Notes under the pieces: model-generated
Database searches by the model: none
What the model was told of the DNA's origin: nothing
Seen by the model: only the letters and a program-made list of their open reading frames with translations
Translations under genes and position numbers: made by a program
NCBI GenBank assembly: GCA_944472155.2
Contig: OX235273.1
Location: 107,282,582-107,346,581, forward strand
Length of the DNA stretch: 64,000 nucleotides
Source: Trichobilharzia szidati
Lineage: Eukaryota; Platyhelminthes; Trematoda; Strigeidida; Schistosomatidae
Direction of reading: 5' to 3'
Part shown: positions 32,541-43,625 of the stretch, in pieces
Position numbering within the stretch: the stretch's first letter is position 1
Layout: each line of letters starts with the position of its first letter

Positions 32541-34049
32541 TATCTTAATCGAATACACAAAACATGTTAGCTAGGTCGAAGTGATTTCAATGCAAAACGG
32601 CCATTTCTCTCGTTTGTGATCAAGTTTATTGGTGGTGTTCTGGGTTCGACTCCGATTAGATAGCCGATTCAGTGTGTACCACATAAACTGTGACTAGATA
32701 CTTGTGGAAACTGGTGATACACTGAATGGAATTTGGAACTTACAAATTGATAAGTGATTCTCAAGTTCAAGGTGAACTTTCATCATAGTTTCTCTTGGAA
32801 ACCGAAATCATTCAGCTCACAGCGTGAGATCTGCTTGATTCCAGAAAAGAATTCCACCGCCGAACTCCTATTAATCATTTTGTATTTATTTGTTAGAGGT
32901 CTGTAAGCTGGACTCTGACTGAATATCGAATACAACTGTTCAATACTTCAATACTATCCTCCACCTGATTGGTAGATACTTGCCTATAACTGTAAGAAGG
33001 TATTTTTTACAGAAAGACTAAGCAAAATAACAGCGAACCGACGTCGGGGGAGGGGAACGCATCAGTGACTTTGAATGCAACTAATGTATGTCAGGTCAAA
33101 TGATGACACATCTTTGTGAGCAGGATTTTGATTTCTTTTCACGAATTGAGAAACTGATTTCACCAGCATAATTTTTCCCAGGATTATTGGGAAAGTGATT
33201 TGATAGGGAAGATACATCTGTGCTTCTTTTGAAGTTCGATGCCTGTTTAACACTCCTCTGAAAAGCAATAGACTAAAATGTGCCCAGGCATACAAGTTTC
33301 AGAAAGTGAAATAGTCTTTGAGATGGTGTGTTAACTAATTCCTTCATTGTTTAGGGAATTTCCTTTTCAAAGTCGAAAATGATATTTTCAGATACACTAT
33401 TTATCTGTCATTGCTGGACACCTGAAAAGACATTTGACAGCTACAGTTGTAAAGATGGAGAATTCCTTAGCTTCACTTGTACAGCGATATCAACACTAAA
33501 GGAATGAGCAGTATCAGTTAGTCTTTAGGAGGAGCCGATGTGATTGTTCCTGGATTAAACACTTCTGTCAAAGAAGACTCACCACAACGAACACCAATTC
33601 GGTTTCGGAGTTTGTGCAAACGATACCTGATAGAACAGCAGCCACTGCTGTAAAGCTTACAATAGAAGCTGGTAATTACAGGTACCACCATTTGTACAGA
33701 TGAGCTGGAAATGCTACAATAGCTTGTCAAGTCTGGGATATGTTCATTAAACAATGTATTATTCTGCTGATTTTGAATCAACTGAAGGTTTGTGGAGGAG
33801 ATCAAAAAACGAAATAAGTGAGATAAATCGATCACTAAGTGACGTTATTTACAGTTATCAGATATCAAATTCAAGACCTTTTGGTTAACCGACACTGTCA
33901 TTCGGTATTTTGATTGGACACTAGTAACTAATGTGACGTGTCTAGTCCTTTCTTTGATGCAGACTGAATTCTATCAGTCAGGTTTGCCAATGTGGCCACC
34001 ATTCTAGACAGCTTGCCATCACGGTACACATTGATTTGATGATATTAGA
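32541..34049. other. unassigned DNA, about 1.5 kb
   Basis: The longest stretch in which I recognise no repeat. A 105-codon minus-strand frame (33518-33835, ending NPGTITSAPPKD) has no known motif, and I found no splice-site or codon evidence strong enough to call an exon. A lone B-box-like GGTTCGACTCC is at 32643. Confidence 0.35.
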
Positions 34050-34270
34050 TGGTTGGAGGCAATCGGTAGGAAGCCTTGGACCTAGGTCAGCAAGGCGTAT
34101 CTACAACCTTGAAGGAACTCATGTCCCACCCCACTGAGATTCGAACCGGCTTCACCCATTGCTGCAGTCAGAGAAGTTACCACTGTCATTCAGTGCACCA
34201 TGATTTCTAATGCTTCACCAACCGATTTCAGTTCGTCACCGAAACTGACAATTAAATTAATAAAATTTCT
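34050..34270 (-). mobile_element. possible additional SINE (B box, unlike A-C)
   Basis: Minus strand: GTGCACTGAATGACAGTGGT (A-box-like) and GCCGGTTCGAATCTCAGTGG (B box, at 34132-34151), then a body with GGTCCAAGGCTTCCTACCGA. The body does not match SINE-A, B or C. Only one copy in the window. Confidence 0.4.
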
Positions 34271-34414
34271 ATGAAACTCAAAGTCTGAATATCAATGTTC
34301 TACTCATTAACTGATGGGCCTTTTAAAGATGTAGCCGATGGAGTCTGACATGTCAGGTATTAGGATCGATTCTTTTCAACGACTCTGAGTTTGCTGTAGT
34401 ACTGTATTGCAAAT

Positions 34415-34620
34415 TCTTTATTTTTTTATTCTTTTACGTTCCCAGGGGAACATAGGATTTTGAGCTAGAAGCTCGAAATTTCGGCAGTCTCATGCCCATC
34501 CTTCCCTCTTCACCAGTCTCATTACTGGCTTAGCGAGGTAAAGGAGTGGGTCGTTTGCCGAGGATCGAACCCCAAATTGGCAAGCATTCTGCCGCTGTGC
34601 CACCAACGCATTTATCGTAA
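34415..34620 (-). mobile_element. SINE-A copy
   Basis: Minus strand head near 34595-34615 (GCGTTGGTGGCACAGCGGC), B-box relic TTGGGGTTCGATCCTC (34560-34575), body with GAGACTG and the tail CCTATGTTCCCCTGGGAACG at 34437-34456, and an A-rich 3' end. Confidence 0.8.
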
Positions 34621-34639
34621 AACCCAGTTTCTGAATGAT

Positions 34640-34790
34640 TAGCTAGTTTACCTTGTGACGTGAAAGTCTTGAATTCAATCCTTGAAGAAGTCTTGAGTCT
34701 CAAAATTGAGACGAAACAGATATCCGGTGCACCGTAGTTTTCAAAAGTCATCTAACTGATATCAGCGTGTGACAATCCTTCACATTGGAA
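34640..34790 (+). mobile_element. SINE-C fragment
   Basis: Head AATGATTAGCTAGTTTACCTTG, B-box relic TGAATTCAATCC, then GAGTCTCAAAATTGAGACGA, AACAGATATCC, and the 3' part CATCTAACTGATATCAGC. GAAA is present but the CTGATGA box is gone. Confidence 0.55.
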
Positions 34791-35254
34791 TTCAGCATCA
34801 AATTCCTTACAAAAAACAAAATTTAATTGTCTAAAAAATATATTAAAAGTTTATGTGATATATTTATTATGACCTGTTGTTATTTTTAATTTTTAATTTA
34901 ATTCAATAAGAACTAATGAAAACTTGATTGACAGCAAAAACATTTTTTATCTTAATAAAACCAGTTGTTGTTTTTTGTTAAAATTTAGATTATGGTATAA
35001 ATTTTCATCAATAGTAGTGTTGTTTCTCTGGTTCTACAACTAGCTAAAAACTAGACGTTGTTTTTGGAAGTGAGTTGCCCCAGAGTCGGACACTTGAACT
35101 CCCGGATTCCTGGAAAGTATTCTATCATTGAACCATCGACGTGATGCATACACTAATGAGCGTACTGGGAAAATTAAAGTCATAGTCATCATATTTTTAG
35201 GAGAACCAGTTGATCAATTAGCCAATGGATCGCTCTTCTCACTTTGTTTACTCC
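34791..35254. other. unassigned AT-rich DNA
   Basis: Nothing recognised. Confidence 0.35.
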
Positions 35255-35495
35255 AGTTACACATTATGAGCTGACATCAGTTAGAGAACCACTGGAAAAT
35301 CTGGGAGTACTGGACAGCTGTTTCGTTCTAGTTTGTGACTCTTCATCAGTACGCACCCACCACAAGGGTTCGAACCGAAGATCTTCTGGCTACAAGGCGA
35401 GCTCGTAGACCATTGAGCTACTGCCACCTGATCCAATGACCCATGAATTCTAACTTCTACCAATTCACGACACAGCGCAACCATTTTGCAATGTC
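35255..35495 (-). mobile_element. SINE-C copy, well preserved
   Basis: Minus strand order: leader end, A box (GGTGGCAGTAGCTCAATGG), B box GGTTCGAACCC (35367-35377), then GCGTACTGATGAAGAGTC, CAAACTA, GAACGAAACAGCTGTCC and CAGTACTCCC, and the 3' end CTAACTGATGTCAGCTC. The hammerhead core is at about 35305-35352 with CTGATGA and GAAA intact; stem II has lost one pair (GTCA/GAAC). Confidence 0.8.
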
Positions 35496-35939
35496 TTCTT
35501 CGACGAGTTACTGCCTCATCGTCAACCTGCTGTACTCTACTGATCACCTATTGGTTTGTTTTCTCTTCATTGAGTTGTGATCCGAGTAGAACATTGTGTT
35601 TCAGCTGAGCTTTGGATTGTACTGTTAAGGCGAAAAGCGACTGTCTGTGGTTTGAACGTCCAACTGTAAATCGATATAACCTCCTTGAGACTAGTACAGT
35701 CAGAAAACACTCCAAAGACAGCCATAGGCTGATTATTTTTGGTTGTATCTACGTGTAGTTCTATTCAATAATAACAACATCTAAAACAATTAGTTCCCTT
35801 TATGAATTAAGATAAAGCAATAAGATGTAATTTGTCTGTGATAACTAGACAAAGATTGAACTCTGCTGTTAAAAAGACGAATTTGTATGCAGCTAATATC
35901 ATTAAAATTGAGAATGTAAAGCTAATTTATCCATCTAAG
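35496..35939. other. unassigned DNA
   Basis: Contains possible SINE-C leader sequence to about 35570; otherwise nothing. Confidence 0.3.
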
Positions 35940-36320
35940 CTCTTTGAACATGCGAAAAATAGTGTCACATATTACTGTATTTAACAACTTGAATGAATGT
36001 GTGAGCACACGTACATAAGGAGGACTCATCAATCTTTGCAGGTAAGGGCTTCAGAGCACATTCCTAAATGGCTCCAGATGCAAATAGAATACTCAGAACC
36101 CATTAATGGGGAGAACAGGAAACCTAGCTCCTCTACTACGAATCATATTATAGAGACAGGACATAAAATTAACGTTATCACATCTTTTAAACCTATCTAT
36201 AAAACGTGTTTGGGGCATATCCTGAAGTTTGTGGATGCCCTAGCAATTAGAAAGCTTAAACCACCTTTATGCGTTCGAAAACAATTCGTCATCAAATTAA
36301 ACCATCTTCCTTGGTAAATT
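35940..36320 (+). pseudogene. PLE-1-type GIY-YIG endonuclease fragment
   Basis: Frame 35997-36317 reads CEHTYIRRTHQSLQVRASEHIPKWL, then TNHIIETGHKINVITSFKPIY and DALAIRKLKPPLCVRKQFV. The YIG motif has become YIR, so the conserved glycine is lost. No RT upstream. Confidence 0.75.
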
Positions 36321-36364
36321 TTGTTTTGATACCATAGCAGATGTGCTATTACCAGCGTTATTCG

Positions 36365-37535
36365 GTTTAATAATAATAATTTGCTTTATTCCAAAACAGT
36401 ACTTGTGATACAGAATGGAATTCTCAGCATTTTTACTACAGTACTGCATCCAATTAGTACATTAACAATAAAAAATTTCTACATAGATTAAGGTAATCTC
36501 AGTTCATTATGACAACAACATATTGGCATGTCGGTAGCAAAGCCAAAATTGAAGAGTGTTTGAAGGTGTTAGAAAAGTAGATGATAGCATATTTACTGGA
36601 TTAAGCGGTAACAAAAAGGTCGAGATATACGGAGTGTGAAAGAACGAAGAAGAATGTTTTAAGTAGAGTTTGTAAGGAAGAGAGAAACAAAGCAGCACAT
36701 AACAAAAAAAGAGAGAAAACGTGGTACCTATAAATGATATGAGTTGGAAAGACGAGATCATATTCTTCTACTGACTATTTAATAAGTTATAGGTTTCACG
36801 CCTAATGCTTTCTTTATCGCACAGAACACGAGCTAAGTAGGGTATGGTTTAGCTTTGTACTTGCTAGTGCGAGCATATAGTTTTCTACATATGCTTCTGG
36901 TTCTGCCTGATGAGATGCAAGGGGAGAGTTGTGAATGAAGAGTGTGACGTGAGTTAGATAGAATGGATTTAGCCCATTTTATCACATTGGTCGATGTGCC
37001 TATCGACCAGAATATTAACAAGCTGGTTAAGTGGCACGTTGCTTACCCTGCTGACAACATTTAACACCCTACGTAATAAGATATAGTCCTTCTTCAGTAG
37101 CCCTGGAAAAACTAAAGAAGAAAAATAGAGAATAATAGGCAGAATGCAAGAGCTAACGAATTGTAGGAGTAAGGGTTGGGTTATACCAGAATGTCTTAAC
37201 TTCTTGATGTAGAAGGTTAGACGGAATATTTGCTTAGAAATCATGAAGGTATGAGACGACCATGAAAGATCAGCAGATAGAATGACGCCAAGATGTTTGA
37301 TATCCGACTTGGTTTCTATTTCAGTGCCATCAATGTTGCATACCTCGTGAGTGCTAACCAGTTTGTTTAGGTCAGATTTATGCCTAAAGGTGAAATTGAC
37401 TGTTTGGCATTTGGAGGGGTTTAAGGTAAGACCGTTTACCTTGAAGCGCTGGCTGTTTTCTGATAGAAAGCCACTAAGTTTAGAGCAGTCACTTTGACAT
37501 TTGACGGGCAAAGATACAGTCAGGTCTTGATTGTT
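36365..37535 (-). mobile_element. CR1-B LINE, 3' copy with RT thumb
   Basis: Largest CR1-B copy. On the minus strand the frame 36969-37511 reads VKCQSDCSKLSGFLSENSQRF, GLTLNPSKCQTVNF, DIKHLGVILSADLSWSSH and LLRRVLNVVSRVSNVPLNQL. The 3' end at 36369-36430 has the ATT-repeat. It ends at 37525, just before motif C, next to PLE-3 3' sequence. Confidence 0.88.
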
Positions 37536-37769
37536 ACTCTGACCTTCAATACGTCCTTTTAACTTGACCTAACTGGTCTATTTTCTTACCTCTTACCCCT
37601 TTATTAATTTCATAAATATTCTTATGACAAGTCCGTGTGTGTGTGATCAGATTGTTCGAAATGTGTTGCCCAAATACAATACACGATTCAGACAAATTAC
37701 GTCTTTTTATTCATTATAATAAAGGTTTTTGTATTTCCCAATGAATGAAAAACAAAACGATATTGTTTT

Positions 37770-37812
37770 TACTGACGTTTCGCTATTTAATGCTAATAGC
37801 TTTATCAAAGTA
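37770..37812 (-). ncRNA. hammerhead-ribozyme-like motif, PLE-3
   Basis: TACT, TTGATAA, A, then a hairpin (GCTATT...AATAGC), GAAA, CG, TC, AGTA on the minus strand. Stem I TACT/AGTA and stem II (6 bp) are perfect. Stem III would be only the CG dinucleotide, which fits a form acting as a dimer. Core positions 3 and 8 are U and A, so they can pair. GAAACGTC is a recurrent PLE terminal motif. Confidence 0.6.
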
Positions 37813-38815
37813 TTATCAAACCAGAATTTACAAAATCTCAGCATAGATATAACAAAGAGTTAAGGGGTGAGAAAATAGACAAGTTAGGTCAAGTTAAAAG
37901 GACATATTGGAAGTTAAAATACCAATGAAGATCACTAAACCAAATAACAAAGGTAATAGTAAATCTCTAACTGATATCAGTCCGTGATCAACTCGTAAAA
38001 ACATAACATACCCTTACAAACCAAAATATAGAAAATAGTACATCTATTATGGGATCAAAATAAGGTTTACTAACTTGATCATCGTTCGTCCGTCTGGGGT
38101 CATTTTTCGTTGTCAAGTTGGTCATTTGGTAAAGATAACAAAACCACGTGTAGGTTGCTGGATTTGATCAGTGTTTAAAATTATAAAGGCAGTATGTGTT
38201 TACTAAGTGAACTTGCATATCACATTCGTGTTGATTTTGTCACTTCATGGGGGAGGGAGTTGTTGTAACAAGGTCAGATTATGTTTTAGTCCATCATTCC
38301 TATTCAGGCAATTTTGATTCCACTTGATATGAATTGCTTCTGATATTAGACGTTCTTTATGATTTCTGAAGTTTTTCTGGACAATTTCAATATTGTCAAA
38401 ATCAATTTTGTAACCTGATTCTATAGCGTGTAGACGACCTATGGCTGATGATTTTTCAAGTTTTTCCAGTTCAATTGGATTTCTCGGTGGTCGAACAGAT
38501 GCTCTACGGTGTTCATTACTTCTGATTTTGATTTCTTTCTAGTGAGGTTTGTCCGGTGTATATTGCATCACATTCCAAGCACTCTACTTTATAGACACAG
38601 TCAGATATGGAATCCTTAGAGATTTGGTATTTTATATGGACAAGATTGCTTTGCAGTATGTCTAGTGTTTTGAAGAAAACTCTGACGTCGTGCTTATTGA
38701 GTGCTCTTTTGATATCGTCTGACGTCTCCGCCCTTTATGGAATGACAACTGTTGAGGTCCATGTTTTTGGAATACGTTTTCGACCATACTTACTATCAGT
38801 GTTGATTTTGTTGAT

Positions 38816-39487
38816 TTATTTCTTTGGGTAGTTGTTTTGCTTGAGAGTTTCAGTAATGTTTGATATTTCTTCTTCTTTTTCTTTCTCATCCGTTATCAGA
38901 GAGTGTGCTCGTCTAAGAAGACTTGAATTAACTGAAATCTTTGCGCTGATGGGGTGTGATGATCTGAATTCTAAATATTTATTGGAGTGGGTTTTCTTCC
39001 TGAATATGGATATACCAAAATGTCCGTTCTCCCTTCTCTTAACTAGGCATTCTAGAAATGGTAGTTCACCGACGTCTGATTCTGCTTCCGAAGTAAACTG
39101 GATTCTGGGAGAAAGACTGTTTATTTTCTCCAGGAATGATCTGTGTAGATCCCGTTTTAGCACTACAAAAGTATTATCCACATATCTTAACCATATTTTA
39201 GGAGTGAGTATGCTTGAAAAGATGTTAATTTCGAATGTATTCATGAAAAGGTTGGCGACTACTGGGGAGACTGGTGAACCCATAGCAACACCATTTGTCT
39301 GTGTATATAAACTCCCTTTAAATGTAAAATAATTATTTTCTAGACAGAATTTCAAGCTCTTAATTATTTGACTGGTGTCCAGTGGGCATCTTTGTGATAG
39401 CATTGTATCTGATTCTAGTAGACTGGAAATGATATCAAGACTTTCGGTAATTGGGATAGATACTAGTATATAATGAGTTGATATCAT
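38816..39487 (-). pseudogene. PLE-3 reverse transcriptase, palm and thumb
   Basis: 223-residue frame. LKFCLENNYFTFKGSLYTQTNG, VAMGSPVSPVVANLFM, then WLRYVDNTFVV where the second catalytic aspartate of YVDD is asparagine, GELPFLECLVKR, and the HSNKYLEFRSSHP thumb motif. The N-terminal half of the RT is missing. The YVDN substitution suggests it could not polymerise. Confidence 0.85.
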
Positions 39488-39639
39488 AGCTTACCATAAT
39501 GTTTTCTTTATCAATTTCTCGGTGTTCTATTTGGGTTTGAAATCATACGAATTCCTTACAATATTTTGAGTGTCCTTTTGTAGTGGTTGTAGTACCAAGA
39601 GTAAGTATTTAGATAGGTTGTATGTCGGTGACGTCTTCT

Positions 39640-39965
39640 TATCACTTTATCTAATAACAGCATCAAAATCTAATCACGCACATACATTAGGAAAACGGAA
39701 AATATGGCATACCTTCGATTCTCTGAACATGTTCCAAAACGTTTACGTTTCAAAGGAACATATGCTTTAAATAGTACTATCGCAAGACATCTTGTTGATA
39801 CGAGCCACGAGGTGAACAGCTTGAAATCGTTCAGGATTATTCATGAACAATACAACCCATCTCTCCTGAAATTTGCCAAAGTAATCGCTATCAAACGTTT
39901 AAAACCTGACTTATATGCCCAGAAAGGGCCACTTATTAGCTCTTCTTTGGCCTTGGTGGCTCAAC
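39640..39965 (+). pseudogene. PLE-1 GIY-YIG endonuclease C-terminal fragment
   Basis: Reads AYLRFSEHVPKRLRFKGT, IARHLVDTSHEVNSLKSF and AIKRLKPDLYAQKG. It aligns to 8930-9220. The GIY-YIG start is frameshifted. The final cysteine of the KPDLC motif is tyrosine. Confidence 0.75.
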
Positions 39966-40456
39966 ATTTTAATCTCTTAGTCTCAACTGGTGAAATAATC
40001 TTTTGTTTTCCCTCCCTCCACCATTTTCTGCTTTAACCTAATTCAGTTCTTTTTGTTTCTATGACTTCGGATAAAATCAACACACTATTAGTCATAATCA
40101 ACTTCTCTCCTCTTGTCTTGACTATTCAACTCAATTCTAAATGTATCCGTAGATTAATCTTGCACGTTTTTATTTTGTTTGATTGGCGGCCTGCTTGAAT
40201 CTCTGGGCTACTTGGCAATGCATCTTATTTTCTGTACTTCTTGCTGTTATAATCGTTCAGTTGTATCCGTGGGTCTGCAAATGTATCCATGCGCAATTTT
40301 AGTTGCTTTGTAGCCCACTGTTGAGCATTTCTGTGCGACAAAAGAAAACTACCATAGTGGATTATTTTATTCTTCAGATCTAACATCATTGCGTCATATG
40401 ATGCACTGAAGGTAGCTATTTTACTTGATACTGATCGATAAAGAGAAAATATTATG
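39966..40456. other. unassigned DNA
   Basis: Probably the decayed 3' region of the PLE fragment before it; no direct evidence. Confidence 0.3.
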
Positions 40457-41565
40457 CAATAAACTTCAAATCATGGAATATAAACATTGGATCATAGGAA
40501 TTATTAAAAAATAAAGACGGTTGCAGAGAAGAAAATTTTCTTTTCGACGAAATCATCAACTAGACAGCTGTACATTCGTGTATTTATGGTAAGTAATGGG
40601 TGGGAAAGTTCCAGAATAATTTCCGGTTAAGGGTCAAATTATTAAAATTACAATTAGGAATTAAAATGACGTAATAGACAGGGGGATGTATAAAACTCAA
40701 ACAAACTAGCATCATAATTACTGAGAAGATTGACATATTGTGCAATTAGGGGTTAGATATATAGAAATGACAAAAATGGACAGGAAGTTTGGATAAAAAG
40801 TCTAGTGGGGTCATAACTAATGTGACAAACAATTGTTTATGCAATTAGGGATTAAATATGTAGAAATAATAAAATGACAAAATAGACAGGAAGTTCAGAC
40901 ATGAAAATATGGTAGTGTAAATAGTGGAGGGATTAAGAAAAACTTAAAATAACATGAATAAACAGGAAGTTTGGATAAGAAAGTAAATAGGATAGTCACC
41001 ATTAAAAGAATTACCTGTTTATGATAGCCATGGCCGGGACAAGGGATGGACGTATTTCTTTCGGATACGTAGTGTGGGTTTGAGCATAGCCGAGGCACTA
41101 GCTGTCCAAAAGCTGAAACTCACACTATGTACCCAAAAGAAATATGTCCAACCCTTATCCTTGCCATAGCATTAACAGGTAATTCTTTTAATGGTGACTA
41201 TCCCATTGACTTTCTTATCCAAACTTCCTGTTTATTCATGTTATTTTTAAGTTTTTCTTAATCCCTATTTACCCTACCATATATTCATGTCTGAACTTCC
41301 TGTCTATTTTTGTTATTTCTATATTTCTAACCCGAAATTGTACAATATGTCAATCTTCTCAGTAATTATGATACTGGTTTGTTTGAGTTTTATCTGCCCC
41401 CTGTTTATTATGTCATTTTAATTCCTAATTGTAATTTTTAATAATTTGACCCTTAACTGGAAATTATTCTGGGACTTTCCCACCCATTTATCATAAATAC
41501 ACGAATTTACAGCCTATTTGATGATTTCATCGAAAAGAAAACTTTCTTCGCTCCAATAAACTTCA
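40457..41565. mobile_element. PLE-1 foldback unit, 1.1 kb, with 12-bp target duplication
   Basis: CAATAAACTTCA flanks at 40457-40468 and 41554-41565. The right half, plus strand, is a PLE-1 3' end: AEALAVQKLKLTLCTQKKYV (about 41090-41165), a 3' UTR, and a hammerhead-like end at 41510-41553. The left half is an inverted copy of the UTR and ribozyme-like end, pairing over roughly 500 bp with a short centre near 41080-41120. Internal sub-repeats (GACAGGAAGTTTGGATAA-type) occur within each arm. Confidence 0.9.
41511..41553 (+). ncRNA. hammerhead-like motif, right end of PLE-1 foldback
   Basis: AGC, CTAT, TTGATGA (41518-41524), TTTCATC, GAAA (41532-41535), AGAAAACTTTCT, TC, GCTC. Stem III is nearly palindromic. 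Stem I (AGC/GCT) is bulged by four inserted bases. The mirror copy in the left arm (minus, about 40524-40568) has the same insertion site with seven bases. Confidence 0.4.
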
Positions 41566-41767
41566 CTGAAAGTTGAGTATATTATGTAAACATATTGTGC
41601 ATAATAAAGCTTTTGTTATTATTTTTATTATCAATAACCTTGACCTTCTTTATAAGTTGTATAAGTGGAACTCCTGGACACTGTTTATTAACATCTGTCT
41701 GCCTAAACAAAAATCATGTTGATTCTTGTAAGTATGACAAAATTCTATGTACACTTACATAATCAAC

Positions 41768-41895
41768 TTTTAGGTTGTAAGCAGTTGAAGAGGGAATTCA
41801 ACGAAATAAATCATGGCATCATATTATTCTGCATTAATATTTGTTTCTGCCTTGTTTAAAATCATAAAAGGAAATAAATTAGATTTTTGAGGAAG
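41768..41895 (+). repeat. unknown repeat, related to 9441-9560
   Basis: GTAAGCAG, an AAGAGGGAA block, CATGGCATCA, TTATTCTGCA and AAATAAATT are shared in order with 9447-9550 at roughly two-thirds identity by eye. No coding potential. Confidence 0.4.
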
Positions 41896-42589
41896 GATTT
41901 TCCAAAAAATTATTCTGGTTATAGATGTTCCTAGCGCCATGCCTAAAAGTTCTGTCTTTACCGTGCTTGCTACCGGCAAAGAGAACTTAAGAAGTGTGTT
42001 AGCCAAGAGTCTAACATGAAGCACACATGCATGGTTAGTATGAACTCTACCAATTACATATACAAACACGCATACACAGTTATCTACCATGACTATCTTC
42101 AAAAATTTAACAGTTAGAAAAACGGCTGTAAATGGCTAGTTGGTCATGTTGTTGACAGTACAGGTGGCTTTATCTCTGATGCTATTTCGGCATAGTGGAC
42201 ACTTGAGCAACATTCCAACTCCAGACAATATGCTGAAAAGTCGACCCTAGGTTACATCTACTGCTGCTGTACCATCTAGACCCATGATTGATAAAAAAAC
42301 ATACCTCACCCTATTTCTTTTCGCTTTTCTTATTTCTTTCACACATAACTATTGGTGTTAAAAAGATGGTATAAAACATACACTCAGATTTCAATAAAAA
42401 CTAAGATATATAATTGAACTGTACTTAAGATGATATGAGGCTAAATTTACAAGTGATTGGGAAGATTTCTCAGATGGATGGTTTTGTTGGATGTTTTAAC
42501 TTTCAGTTCTTTCGTTGTTTTTGTAGACAACATGTTCAGGTCTAATTTCGCAAGGACTGTGCTAACCATCTCTCCTGACACCACAAAAA
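41896..42589. other. unassigned DNA
   Basis: A 92-codon minus frame 41824-42102 overlaps the repeat above and has no domain. Confidence 0.3.
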
Positions 42590-42800
42590 ATGGTAGAAGT
42601 TAGAATTCACGGATCATTGAATTTGAAACTAGCGGCTAAATTATTGACGGATTGAGGTCTTAGATTCGATCTCTGATGTGGCCATAAATGCCTACTGCTG
42701 AAGATTCTCAGACTAACACAAAACAGTTGTCAAGTGCTCTTTTGTTTTAGGCGATTCTCTAAACAATTTTATTTCGTAACGAAATCTACATTGAGATATC
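42590..42800 (+). mobile_element. SINE-C copy, diverged
   Basis: GGTAGAAGTTAGAATTCACG leader end, head relic, B box TTAGATTCGATCTCT, then ACTGCTGAAGATTCTCAGAC and ACACAAAACAGTTGTC with the 3' part GCGATTCTCTAAAC. Stem and GAAA boxes are damaged. Confidence 0.6.
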
Positions 42801-43269
42801 TATTGTAGTTTGTTATTAGTTTGTTAGTCATTTAGAATTTTATGATATCAGGGTAATCATGACGCTCCATACTACTGACTGGTAGAAAGGGACAACTGAA
42901 TATCACTAGCATTAATGAGCAGTGCTTGCTAGCCCCATCAAAGTTGTCTAAACATCAGACAACCCTTTGACTCATTTGAGGCTGAGCTGTTCAGCAGGAT
43001 ACCTAGTTAGACTCAATGCTTTAATGAAAAAAAAATGGATTAACATTCCTCGCTTTTTCTACGTTCGCATTAGCAGTTCCCTTGCAGCCTGCATCCTTCT
43101 TAGGGGTTGATATAAAGAACAGTTAACTGTTTAGCAAACAGTCAGCTTCCAGTGAGAGAGGGAACTCATTCACCTAGCTTTACAAATGCATTCATCTACA
43201 ATATTTTTCATAGGATATATAAAGTATGCTGATTTACTAAAGTAGTCACCTCTTATCATGAAACTTTAA
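42801..43269. other. unassigned DNA
   Basis: No supported feature. Confidence 0.3.
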
Positions 43270-43324
43270 GGCAGTGCTTGTGATTGATATAAGAATAAAA
43301 CTTGTGCACTGTGGTAGAGTGTAA

Positions 43325-43518
43325 TTTATTTTTTTATTATTTTGATTTACAGCTTGATTCCACACAGTATTTTCAGTTCAAGTATGGAATTTTCAGCATG
43401 GATATCGGTTGCCCAAATTCAGGCCGACCATAGATATCGGGTGTGCGCCGGCAGGGGATCGAACCCCGGACCATGTGCATGGTCGGCGAGAGTCCTAACC
43501 ACTGTGCCACCGACGCAC
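43325..43518 (-). mobile_element. SINE-B copy inside PLE-2 3' end
   Basis: Head at 43518 (GTGCGTCGGTGGCACAGTGG on the minus strand), B box GGTTCGATCCCC (43457-43468), tail ATGCTGAAAATTCCATACTT at about 43383-43402, and CAAGCTGTAAATC at the end. PLE sequence continues on both sides (compare 46990-47090). The A-rich 3' end obscures the target duplication. Confidence 0.85.
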
Positions 43519-43577
43519 ATTATGGGTAAAGTTTGTTTTGATAAAGTCTCACAGTGTTGTTATACAGTAATGTTTAC

Positions 43578-43625
43578 TGATGACCATGTTTGGAGCACAA
43601 TTTATTAATGCTCATAATCATATCA
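43578..43625 (-). ncRNA. hammerhead-like motif, PLE-2 (degenerate)
   Basis: TGAT, ATGATTA, T, a 21-nt hairpin with a 5-bp stem (GAGCA/TGCTC), CAAA, CATGG, TC, ATCA. Stem I and II pair perfectly. Core positions 3 and 8 are A and U. GAAA has become CAAA. The equivalent segment at 54320-54364 keeps GAAA. Confidence 0.4.

Larger units (their letters stand above)
37690..39560 (-). mobile_element. PLE-3 Penelope-like element
   Basis: Minus strand: RT (38816-39487), a linker reading STVVIPYKGG (about 38715-38760), GIY-YIG sequence with DCVYKVECLECDAIYTGQTSL (38525-38600), a long 3' region, and a hammerhead-like end (37770-37812). 5' edge near 39560. It is a different lineage from PLE-1 (no RKRN thumb) and is closest to PLE-2. 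Confidence 0.85.

Noticed and set aside
32641..32655. B-box-like GGTTCGACTCC
   Set aside because: No A box at the right distance and no repeat body around it.
33518..33835. 105-codon minus-strand frame as a possible host exon
   Set aside because: No domain, no strong splice sites and no codon bias that I could see.
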